Notes under the pieces: generated by a model
The model's input: only the letters and a program-made list of their open reading frames with translations
What the model was told of the DNA's origin: nothing
Databases searched by the model: none
Program-made: the position numbers and the translations under genes
In this document: positions 27,300 through 33,453 of the stretch, in pieces
How the letters are laid out: the number at the start of each line of letters is the position of its first letter
Numbering within the stretch: position 1 is the stretch's first letter
Assembly (NCBI GenBank): GCA_946495905.1
Contig: CAMMEP010000004.1
Span: forward strand, 1-33,453
Direction of reading: 5' to 3'
Length of the DNA: 33,453 bases
Source of the DNA: an uncultured Clostridium sp.
GTDB lineage: Bacteria > Bacillota > Clostridia > TANB77 > CAG-508

Positions 27300-28613
27300 A
27301 TGAAAGTAGAACCAAGAACATTACCAGGTTTTATGGAGTTGCTACCTAGTGAGCAAATTCAATTTAATAGCATGGTGGATAAAATTAGAAAATCGTATGA
27401 AAGATTTGGTTTTCTTCCAATTGATACACCTATTATAGAGATGGCAGATGTACTACTTGCAAAAGCAGGTGGAGAGACGGAAAAGCAAATCTATCGTTTT
27501 AACAAAGGAGAGAATGACTTAGCGCTACGTTTTGATTTAACGGTACCACTTGCTAAGTATGTATGCGAGTATCAAAATGATATTACTTTTCCATTTAAAA
27601 GATATCAAATAGGGAAAGTATATCGAGGAGAAAGACCACAAAAAGGTAGATACAGAGAGTTTTATCAATGTGATATTGATATTATTGGTGATGGAGAGCT
27701 AAGTATTATTAATGATGCAGAGATGCCTAGTGTTATTTATACAACCATAAAAGAACTTGGATTTGATGATTTTACTATTAGAATAAATAACAGAAAGATT
27801 TTAAATGGCTTATTTGAAGAATTAGAATTACAAGAAGAATCGGTAGAAGTAATGCGAATTATTGATAAGCTTGAAAAAATAGGAAAAGATAATGTTATTA
27901 AATGCCTACAAGATTTAAAAATAGAAGAAAGTAAAATAGATAAAATAATTGCTTTCTTAGAAATTGATGGTACAACAGATGAAAAGTTAGAAGCATTACA
28001 AAATCTAAACTTTTCAAATGAATTATTTAAACAAGGACTAGACGAATTAACACAAGTTGTAAAATATGTACGATTATTTGGAGTGCCAGATACCAATTTT
28101 AAAGTGGATTTAACAATTGCCAGAGGATTAGATTATTACACAGGAACGGTATATGAAACCTTTTTAAATGACTATCGAGAGGTAGGAAGTGTTTGCTCTG
28201 GTGGTAGATATGACAATTTAGCTGAATTCTATACGGATAAAAAACTACCAGGAGTTGGCGTTTCCATTGGCCTAACACGTTTATTCTATAAATTAAATGA
28301 GCTAAATATTCTAAAAGAAGAACAAAAAGCAATCTCAAAGGTGCTAGTAGTTTCTATGACAGAAAACACAAATACAGCCTTGGAGATAGGTACAAAAATA
28401 AGACAAGCAGGAATAAACGCAGATGTCTATATGGAAAACAAGAAGATAAAGGCTAAATTTAAATATGCAGATAAGCTTGGAATTCCTTATGTAGCAATTA
28501 TTGGAGAAGAGGAAGAAAAAAATGGAACTGTAAGTTTAAAGAATATGGAAACAGGAGAACAAGAGGAAGTAAGCGTAGAGACTGCAATAGAAATATTAAA
28601 AAATTGTAAATAG
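27300..28613 (+). CDS. hisS: Histidyl-tRNA synthetase
   Basis: This 437-residue class II synthetase charges tRNA-His. Motif 2 is KRYQIGKVYRGERPQKGRYR. The histidine-binding signatures are RGLDYYTGTVYE and CSGGRYDNL. Motif 3 is GVGVSIGLTRL. A C-terminal anticodon-binding domain is present (VLVVSMTE through NKKIKAKFKYADKLGIPY). The protein starts MKVEPRTLPGFMELLP, with TLPGFMELLP in place of the common GTRDxxP form, a usual variant in this lineage. AAGGAGG lies upstream. It is the last gene of the recJ-relA-hisS operon and is followed by a terminator. Confidence 0.96.
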   Translation: MKVEPRTLPGFMELLPSEQIQFNSMVDKIRKSYERFGFLPIDTPIIEMADVLLAKAGGETEKQIYRFNKGENDLALRFDLTVPLAKYVCEYQNDITFPFKRYQIGKVYRGERPQKGRYREFYQCDIDIIGDGELSIINDAEMPSVIYTTIKELGFDDFTIRINNRKILNGLFEELELQEESVEVMRIIDKLEKIGKDNVIKCLQDLKIEESKIDKIIAFLEIDGTTDEKLEALQNLNFSNELFKQGLDELTQVVKYVRLFGVPDTNFKVDLTIARGLDYYTGTVYETFLNDYREVGSVCSGGRYDNLAEFYTDKKLPGVGVSIGLTRLFYKLNELNILKEEQKAISKVLVVSMTENTNTALEIGTKIRQAGINADVYMENKKIKAKFKYADKLGIPYVAIIGEEEEKNGTVSLKNMETGEQEEVSVETAIEILKNCK

Positions 28614-28623
28614 TATGTAAAAG

Positions 28624-28659
28624 ATATAACCTAAATTCAATTTTAGGTTATATTTTTTT
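28624..28659 (+). terminator. Terminator of the recJ-relA-hisS operon
   Basis: ATATAACCTAAA (28624-28635) and TTTAGGTTATAT (28642-28653) form a perfect 12-bp stem with a six-base loop and seven T residues. Confidence 0.93.
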
Positions 28660-28723
28660 GTGTACAAGAATATATTTATATATAGTAACTTGTACTATAA
28701 AAAGAATAAGGAAGGACATATAT

Positions 28724-29854
28724 ATGATAAATTTGGCGGTAATTGACATCAAGGATATCATTAAATATTTCATTAAAATAACAGTTATAATAGCTGTAAT
28801 AGTAGGATTTACGAAGTATTTTTCAAGTTTTAAAACCAAGTTAAATGTAGATAAAAATTCGTTTCTTGCATGTTTAGATACAGTTATTCCAAGTATAAGA
28901 AGTGTAAATAAAAAAGAAGATACATCTTCTACAAATGCTAAAGTAGAACCATTAAAGATGGCATTGGGCGTAGAACTGGGAATGATGGACAGTGTAGAAA
29001 AAAATGGTAATGAGGAAACATCAAATGATGGAGTAGCTAGTGGAGTAAATGAGGCAGAAGAAGGTAGTACTGAAACTGAAGAAGTAAAAGAAGCAGAAAC
29101 AGGATTAGAAACAGAAGTAGTGGAAAACAATGTACCAGAAAAATACACAACAGAATACAATGGGGTAAAAATACGTAATGAAACAGATAATATAAAATTA
29201 ACAGAAGAGATGCTTGTGCCAGAGGTTGATGTGAATATGAAGAATATTTTAATTTATCACACACATACTTGTGAAAGCTATACGCCAACAGAGAATTATC
29301 AATATGAGGCTTCTGGAAATTTTAGAACAAAGGATTTAAATTGTAATATGGTAAGAGTAGGTACAGAACTTACAAAATACTTAAAACATTATGGATACAA
29401 TGTAATTCATGATACTACTATATATGACTCTTCTTATAGCCAATCGTATGATAGATCTTTAAAAGGTGTAGCAAAGCTATTAGAAGAGAATAAAGATACA
29501 GATATTTTGTTTGATATGCATCGTGATGCCATAGGGGATAGCTCCTATGCACCTACTGTTAAAATTGGAGAGGAAGAAGCGGCACAAATGATGTTTGTAA
29601 TAGGAAGTAATGGTGGAGGAAGTGAGCATGACAATTGGAATGAAAATTTAAAATTAGCAATAAAAATACAAGAAAAAGCAAATGAAATGTATCCAGGCTT
29701 GTTTAAACCAATTATTTTAAGAGATAGCAGATATAACCAACAACTTGCAAAAGGTGCTAGCATTATAGAAGTAGGAGCAACAGGAAATACCATGGAGCAA
29801 TGCTTAACAAGTATGAAATATTTTTCGAAAGTATTAAGTGAGGTGTTAAAGTAG
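28724..29854 (+). CDS. spoIIP: Stage II sporulation protein P
   Basis: This 376-residue, membrane-anchored amidase/endopeptidase is part of the DMP complex that remodels septal peptidoglycan during engulfment. One membrane segment lies near residues 15-35 (YFIKITVIIAVIVGFTKYF). An acidic, low-complexity linker rich in Glu/Thr (about 70-140) follows, then the SpoIIP domain. The likely zinc-binding motifs are ILIYHTHTCESYTP, LFDMHRDAIGDS and IIEVGATGNT. AAGGAAGGA precedes the ATG at 28724; an earlier frame from 28658 overlaps the hisS terminator. It shows that the organism forms spores. spoIID and spoIIM are not nearby. Confidence 0.93.
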   Translation: MINLAVIDIKDIIKYFIKITVIIAVIVGFTKYFSSFKTKLNVDKNSFLACLDTVIPSIRSVNKKEDTSSTNAKVEPLKMALGVELGMMDSVEKNGNEETSNDGVASGVNEAEEGSTETEEVKEAETGLETEVVENNVPEKYTTEYNGVKIRNETDNIKLTEEMLVPEVDVNMKNILIYHTHTCESYTPTENYQYEASGNFRTKDLNCNMVRVGTELTKYLKHYGYNVIHDTTIYDSSYSQSYDRSLKGVAKLLEENKDTDILFDMHRDAIGDSSYAPTVKIGEEEAAQMMFVIGSNGGGSEHDNWNENLKLAIKIQEKANEMYPGLFKPIILRDSRYNQQLAKGASIIEVGATGNTMEQCLTSMKYFSKVLSEVLK

Positions 29855-29861
29855 AGATAAT

Positions 29862-30057
29862 TTGTTATAATTCACAATTGGCTCTAGAATGTCGTAGCAA
29901 TGCCTATTTTAATTTTATGTTTCCGGCCCCCAACATCGTACAAACTGTAACAGCTTCGCTTAACAGTTTGTAAACTTGTCGGTCCCCACCTTAAGCACTA
30001 CAACATAAAATTAAAATAGGCATTGCTACGACAAAAAGCAACCGTGAATAATAACAA
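29862..30057 (+). repeat. Palindromic core element, copy B
   Basis: The outer ends are TTGTTATAATTCACAA (29862-29877) and, inverted, CCGTGAATAATAACAA (30042-30057). The inner arms 29891-29921 and 30002-30032 are a perfect 31-bp inverted repeat starting GTCGTAGCAATGCC. The core of 80 bases (29922-30001) includes a smaller hairpin, ACAAACTGT facing ACAGTTTGT. Core and outer ends match copy A; the arms do not. The element follows spoIIP directly and precedes the DGR. Confidence 0.85.
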
Positions 30058-30091
30058 ACAATTTAAGTAACGAAAAAAATTAAAAAAACTC

Positions 30092-30120
30092 TTGCAAAAA
30101 TAAAGCTGTTAGTATAGAAT
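30092..30120 (+). promoter_or_regulatory. Probable promoter of the DGR target gene
   Basis: TTGCAA (30092-30097) and TAGAAT (30115-30120) are separated by 17 bases. If used, the transcript has a leader of about 300 bases before the target start at 30428. In that leader a perfect AAGGAGG at 30155-30161 has no ATG after it. Nothing else was recognised in 30121-30427. Confidence 0.5.
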
Positions 30121-30427
30121 AAAAATATACTTAAAGCATAAAATGACAAAGTACAAGGAGGTAGAATTAATTTAAAGAAAAATATAGTGATATTCTTTGA
30201 AACGAAAAAGTATTAATAATACCAAAAGTACTTTGGAGTTTTAAAAATTTAAGTAAAAACAAACAGAAAAAATGACAGAAAGATGAATAAAACAGAAAGG
30301 AACAGAGCATAATAGGAGAAAAAGTAATTATTTATAAATTCGTATTTAAAGTTTCTTCTTAGTAGTACATAAATATGAATAAAATATGAATAATTACTAA
30401 AAAACGAAGGAGAGGAGAAAAATAGAA

Positions 30428-31726
30428 ATGGAGAAATTAAAGAAATTTCAAAGAATGTCACAAGAAAAAGGTATTACATTGGTGGCACTTGTTATCACAA
30501 TAATAATATTAATCATCTTAGCCACAGTAGCAATAAATTTTGCATTTGGGAATAATGGATTAATACAAAGAGCAGAAGATGCAAGAGATTATTACGCAAA
30601 TGATACCTCGTACACAGATGAATCCATAACAAATGTGGAAAGTTATTTAGATGAAATTATAAATGGAGTAGGAAGCGGAAATGGTGGTTCTGGTGATGGA
30701 GATGGAATGCCAGAGATACCAATGTCAGAAGCAAAAGGACAAGAAGAAGGATTTTCAGAAAAAACAATAGTAGTGGATAATCAAAATAATAAAATAACAG
30801 TCCCAGAAGGATTTAAAATAGCGGATGATTCAGGAGATACCGTGCAGCAAGGAATCGTAATAGAGGATGTTTCGGCTTCAAATGACTCAGCAGTACAAGG
30901 AAGTCAATATGTGTGGATACCAGTAGGAAGTTTTACAAATGATGCTGGAGAGACAAAAGAAGTAACATTAGGGAGATATACATTTAGTACAACAGATGGG
31001 ACTCCAACTCTAGTGCAAGATGCAGCAAATTATACAGACCAATCGGATAGTGTTGTAATAGATTCAGATTATAAAGAATTAGTAGATTATCGAGAAGGAG
31101 TAGCAAGTAGTGGATTGGATGGAGAAAATGCTACAGCAAAAGATTTAGCAGGATTTTTGAATAGTGCAAGAGAAAATGGAGGATATTATATAGGAAGATA
31201 TGAAGCTAGCTTCGCAAGTGGAAGTAGTGTAGCAGATTATAAAGCTGCATCAAAAATTTCAACAGCATATAGAACTTCAAGTGATGGAAGTATGTCATAT
31301 AGTGAAGGAACATTGTGGAATTATATAACAGAATTAGATGCATCAAAAGTTGCAATAAATACTTATGAAGATAGCGCAAGTGTAACTAGTGATTTAATGA
31401 ATAGTTATGCATGGGATACAGCAATTGTGTATATACAACAAGCTGGAAATGACAATTATGCAAATCAATCTGGAAGGTCGATTAATAGTAGTTTAGCAAA
31501 TACAGGAACAAATGGAGATGAAGTATGTAAAATAAATGATATGGCTTCAAATGTAAGAGAGTGGACTACAGAATACTCTAGTTACGCGTATAGCAGTAAT
31601 GCTTACCCTTGCGTGATTAGGGGAGGTTATTACTACAATAGCCGTAGTTACACGGCTTACCGTAACCACGTCATTGCGACTATTGCTGGCGACTACGTCG
31701 GTTTTCGCCTCAGCTTGTATTTGTAG
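30428..31726 (+). CDS. DGR target protein: prepilin-like N-terminus, FGE/C-type-lectin-like variable C-terminus
   Basis: The 432-residue protein begins with a short basic leader and EKGITLVALVITIIILIILA. This fits a prepilin-type cleavage site after Gly15 followed by a hydrophobic helix; position +5 is Ala, where pilins usually have Glu. A Gly/Ser/Asp-rich hinge (about 80-93) leads to an ectodomain with YVWIPVGSF (161-169), GGYYIGRYEAS (251-261) and DMASNVREWT (371-380), all typical of formylglycine-generating-enzyme-like folds. The C-terminus has RGGYYYNS and ends VGFRLSLYL, the usual end of DGR-diversified lectin folds. GAAGGAGAGGAG precedes the ATG. It is followed by msl, avd and RT genes. 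A surface-displayed binding protein is the likely role; the ligand is unknown. Confidence 0.85.
   Translation: MEKLKKFQRMSQEKGITLVALVITIIILIILATVAINFAFGNNGLIQRAEDARDYYANDTSYTDESITNVESYLDEIINGVGSGNGGSGDGDGMPEIPMSEAKGQEEGFSEKTIVVDNQNNKITVPEGFKIADDSGDTVQQGIVIEDVSASNDSAVQGSQYVWIPVGSFTNDAGETKEVTLGRYTFSTTDGTPTLVQDAANYTDQSDSVVIDSDYKELVDYREGVASSGLDGENATAKDLAGFLNSARENGGYYIGRYEASFASGSSVADYKAASKISTAYRTSSDGSMSYSEGTLWNYITELDASKVAINTYEDSASVTSDLMNSYAWDTAIVYIQQAGNDNYANQSGRSINSSLANTGTNGDEVCKINDMASNVREWTTEYSSYAYSSNAYPCVIRGGYYYNSRSYTAYRNHVIATIAGDYVGFRLSLYL
31580..31723 (+). other. Presumed DGR variable region (VR)
   Basis: The last 48 sense codons of the target differ abruptly from the rest of the gene. Forty of the 48 end in C or T, while upstream codons mostly end in A, and local G+C is clearly higher. 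Such NNY codons are what adenine-directed mutagenesis of template AAY codons produces. The varied residues include the runs YAYSSNAYPCVI and YYYNSRSYTAYRNHVIATIA. The exact VR limits need the template repeat, which is not in the window. Confidence 0.75.
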
Positions 31727-31727
31727 G

Positions 31728-31973
31728 TCTGAAAGCTGATAGAGAGAATAGAGTAATTAAATAAGTGAATAATAATGAAAAAGTAGATGTATTAGGACAT
31801 ACGTCTAGCGAACGAGAGTACGCTAGCAAGAGGAAAATTTTAGACGTACAAGAACATGGAAAATGAAATTTTACATGTTCTTGCAAGGAGAAAATTTTCC
31901 TCTTACAGGAGCGCATGGCGCCAGCCTCCTTACAGGAGCGCATGGCGCCATTACTGCGTTTCAGAGTTTTTTT
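31728..31973. other. Structured non-coding stretch between VR and accessory genes
   Basis: TCTGAAA (31728-31734) and TTTCAGA (31959-31965) close the region, followed by seven T residues. Inside are nested stems: 14 bp, AAGAGGAAAATTTT (31828-31841) with AAAATTTTCCTCTT (31891-31904), enclosing 10 bp, CAAGAACATG (31849-31858) with CATGTTCTTG (31874-31883). Two alternative smaller inverted repeats, CTAGCG/CGCTAG and TACGTCTA/TAGACGTA, lie at 31800-31848. No gene is apparent. It may be the target's terminator region or a DGR cis element. From 31974 to 32061 there is only a weak CCACC/GGTGG pair and the msl ribosome binding site. Confidence 0.6.
31902..31950. repeat. GC-rich 22-base tandem direct repeat
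   Basis: The 22 bases 31902-31923 (CTTACAGGAGCGCATGGCG, then CCA) are repeated exactly at 31929-31950, with a five-base spacer GCCTC. Each unit contains the palindrome TGGCGCCA. The composition contrasts with the A/T-rich surroundings. Confidence 0.8.
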
Positions 31974-32061
31974 AGAGAAAGTTGTGCAAAATTAAAATAT
32001 TAAATATTAAGTCAAAGAAGTAATGGTGCCACCGCTAAAAATATATTAGGTGGTGATAGAA

Positions 32062-32499
32062 ATGGCATTTAGCCAAATGTTAGAAATATTAAAGGAAAAA
32101 GAAAAAGGAGCAGTTGTATTCGTTAAACTAGGTACATTTTATATAGCAGTAGGAGAAGATGCAGTATTAATGCATAAAAAATTGAACTTAAACTGTACAT
32201 GCTTCAAAATGAATGTCTGTAAAGTAGGATTTCCAGCTGTTTCACTAAATAAATATGTAGAAAAATTAAATAAAATGAAATATGCCTATGTAATTTATGA
32301 TTTTGATTCAGAAAAAATAGAATTAAAAGAAATAATACGTAAAAAAGGAAAATACAATAATGAAAAAGAAAGAACCATTAATTGCCTTCTATGTAGTGGA
32401 GATGTAAATAAAAGATATGCTAAACCAGATAAGTATGCATTAGCATTAACAAAAATGTTAGAAGAAGAACGAAAACAAAATAATATAAAAGATAAGTAG
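32062..32499 (+). CDS. MutS-domain-I-like DGR accessory protein (Msl)
   Basis: This 145-residue protein resembles the mismatch-recognition domain of MutS. VFVKLGTFYIAVGEDAVLMHKKLNL lines up with the MutS segment FYRLGDFYEMFFDDAINVSREL encoded at 4311. VGFPAVSLNKYVEKLNKMKYAYVIYD lines up with its [26 protein letters not shown]. The stacking Phe is kept (F26) but the Glu of F-x-E is Ile28. No ATPase or clamp domain is present. The tail is basic and charged. MutS-like genes are known beside some DGRs, which fits the location before avd and RT. The start at 32062 has AGGTGGTG upstream; two in-frame GTGs lie within that site. Confidence 0.7.
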   Translation: MAFSQMLEILKEKEKGAVVFVKLGTFYIAVGEDAVLMHKKLNLNCTCFKMNVCKVGFPAVSLNKYVEKLNKMKYAYVIYDFDSEKIELKEIIRKKGKYNNEKERTINCLLCSGDVNKRYAKPDKYALALTKMLEEERKQNNIKDK

Positions 32500-32512
32500 T
32501 GAGGAAAATAGA

Positions 32513-32869
32513 ATGAGACAAGAAGAAGTACTTATCCTAATACCAAAGATAGAAAAATACATAGAATATATGTTAAATGTAATATTAAAAATTCCACGAA
32601 CAGAGAAGTTTAATATAGGTAATGAATATAAAGTAAGTATGTATCGATTATTAGCAAATGCAGTCTATATTAACAAAATAGAAAATAGAATTAGTTATTT
32701 AAATACAATAGATGCAGAGCTTGTATTAGAAAGAATCTATTTACGAATCATGTTAAAAAACAGATGGATAGATGAAAAAAAGTTTAAAGTAGCAATGGAA
32801 TTAATCTATGAAATAGGAAAAATAGTAGGAGGACTAATTAAGTATTATGCCAAAAACAATAAGAAATGA
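32513..32869 (+). CDS. avd: Avd-like DGR accessory variability protein
   Basis: This 118-residue, all-helical, basic protein matches the Avd four-helix bundle, which forms a pentameric barrel that binds the RT and template RNA. Visible family traits are IPRTEKFNIGNEYK near the first helix end and the C-terminal signature MELIYEIGKIVGGLIKYY, corresponding to the EIG-x-x-x-GG pattern of the family. GAGG precedes the ATG. It starts 13 bp after msl, and its last 23 bases overlap the RT start, suggesting translational coupling. Confidence 0.87.
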   Translation: MRQEEVLILIPKIEKYIEYMLNVILKIPRTEKFNIGNEYKVSMYRLLANAVYINKIENRISYLNTIDAELVLERIYLRIMLKNRWIDEKKFKVAMELIYEIGKIVGGLIKYYAKNNKK

Positions 32870-33425
32870 ATTTGATAAAAAACTATCCTATGAAAGTTTA
32901 ATGCAAGCACATAAATTAAGTAGAAAAGGAAAAGGGTATCGAAAAGAAATAATAATTTTTAACCTAAAACAAGAAGAATACATTATGTGGTTATATGAAA
33001 AATTAAAAAATGGAACATATAAACATAGTGGTTATACTGTATTTTATGTAACAGAACCAAAACTAAGGAAAATAGAAAAGAGCATCTATCTAGATAGAAT
33101 AGTACATAGATGGGTTGTGGATAATTTTTTAGAGCCATACTTTGTACCAACTTTTATCGATACAAGTTATGCATGCTTAAAAAATAGAGGAATGCATAAA
33201 GCATGTTTGGATGTGCAAAGTACCATGAGGCATTTAACAAAAACATGGAAAGATTACTATATATTAAAAATGGATGTAAGAAAATACTTTCAAAACATAG
33301 ATAAGGATATATTGTATAAAATATTAGCAAGAAAAATACAAGATAATAAATTACTATGGTTATTAAAGGAAATAATCTATTCTAATGAAGGTAAGAAAGG
33401 ACTAGCTATAGGTTATAGCAATTAA
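32847..33425 (+). CDS. DGR reverse transcriptase, reading frame ending before YxDD
   Basis: The frame encodes 192 residues, starting MPKTIRNEFDKKLSYESL. It has the DGR-type early motifs: LSRKGKGYRKEIIIF, then FYVTEPKLRKIEKSIYLDRIVHRWV, FIDTSYACLKNRGMHKA and motif A ILKMDVRKYFQNID with catalytic Asp143. It stops after KKGLAIGYSN, exactly where RTs have the G-x-P-x-G-N motif 4. The catalytic YxDD block and thumb are missing, and about 100 or more residues would be expected to follow. Only 28 bases remain in the window, and none of their frames gives a clear continuation. The gene may be frameshifted, truncated or affected by a contig-end error. Confidence 0.82.
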   Translation: MPKTIRNEFDKKLSYESLMQAHKLSRKGKGYRKEIIIFNLKQEEYIMWLYEKLKNGTYKHSGYTVFYVTEPKLRKIEKSIYLDRIVHRWVVDNFLEPYFVPTFIDTSYACLKNRGMHKACLDVQSTMRHLTKTWKDYYILKMDVRKYFQNIDKDILYKILARKIQDNKLLWLLKEIIYSNEGKKGLAIGYSN

Positions 33426-33453
33426 AATATTATAGAAAGTATTATGTAGAAAT

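Noticed and set aside
31710-31943. Open frame on the minus strand with duplicated MRSCK segments
   Set aside because: The duplication is simply the DNA tandem repeat read as protein; there is no ribosome binding site.
31902-31950. CRISPR array
   Set aside because: Only two 22-base units with a five-base spacer, and no cas genes in the window.
31727-32061. Possible template repeat between the VR and msl
   Set aside because: The stretch is GC-rich only in the 22-base tandem repeat and shows no run matching the VR even when A positions are treated as wild.
32847-33425. Retron or group II intron RT
   Set aside because: The MPKT start, the Avd and MutS-like neighbours and the diversified target point to a DGR; no msr/msd-like or intron RNA structure was seen.
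33425-33453. RT continuation in another frame with YxDD
   Set aside because: The remaining 28 bases give residues such as KYYRKYYVE in one frame but no convincing motif, so no joined gene is claimed.

Overview
The window comes from a low-GC (roughly 30% G+C), spore-forming member of the Clostridia, most likely a gut-type lineage. The evidence is the A/T-ending codon use, strong AGGAGG-type ribosome binding sites, the spore genes sleB and spoIIP, and Firmicutes-style gene order (miaB-mutS, efp beside a CD1247-type zinc-ribbon protein, recJ-relA-hisS). Gene names rest on recognising family motifs by eye; no database search was run.

Layout. 1-9010: formate-THF ligase (fhs), cortex-lytic enzyme (sleB), tRNA methylthiotransferase (miaB), mutS, a two-domain nucleoside kinase and an RNHCP zinc protein, all on +. 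9011-9222: a palindromic repeat element. 9217-11899 (-): a U32 peptidase-family gene broken by a one-base frameshift. 12137-16031 (+): a tiny Cys/Gly-rich membrane protein, a YqeG phosphatase, a prepilin peptidase, a Xaa-Pro peptidase, efp and a zinc-ribbon protein. 16096-18023 (-): a frameshifted M23 peptidase, a GtrA-type membrane protein, tRNA-Trp and an unrecognised gene of higher G+C. 18276-18970: a small DUF1737-like protein (+) and tmRNA (-). 19139-29854 (+): a glycosyltransferase, YlbF-type protein, membrane zinc peptidase, AAA/DUF4143 ATPase, recJ-relA-hisS and spoIIP.

29862-33453: a second full copy of the palindromic element, followed by a diversity-generating retroelement (DGR). 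The DGR has a target protein with a prepilin-like N-terminus and an FGE/C-type-lectin-like C-terminus. The last 48 codons of that protein differ sharply in codon composition from the rest of the gene and form the presumed variable region. Then come a structured non-coding stretch, a MutS-domain-I-like accessory protein, an Avd protein and a reverse transcriptase. The RT reading frame stops before the YxDD motif, 28 bases from the window end. No template repeat is present in the window, so it probably lies beyond the right edge.

Two families of dispersed inverted repeats run through the intergenic spaces. One has a conserved core of about 80 bp and conserved outer ends, joined by long self-complementary arms whose sequence is private to each copy. 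The other is built from GGGAC(A/G)GGC units. Together with the DGR they are the most unusual content of the window. The likely functional link is that the DGR target, a putative prepilin-like surface protein, would be processed by a prepilin peptidase such as the one at 12926-13666.
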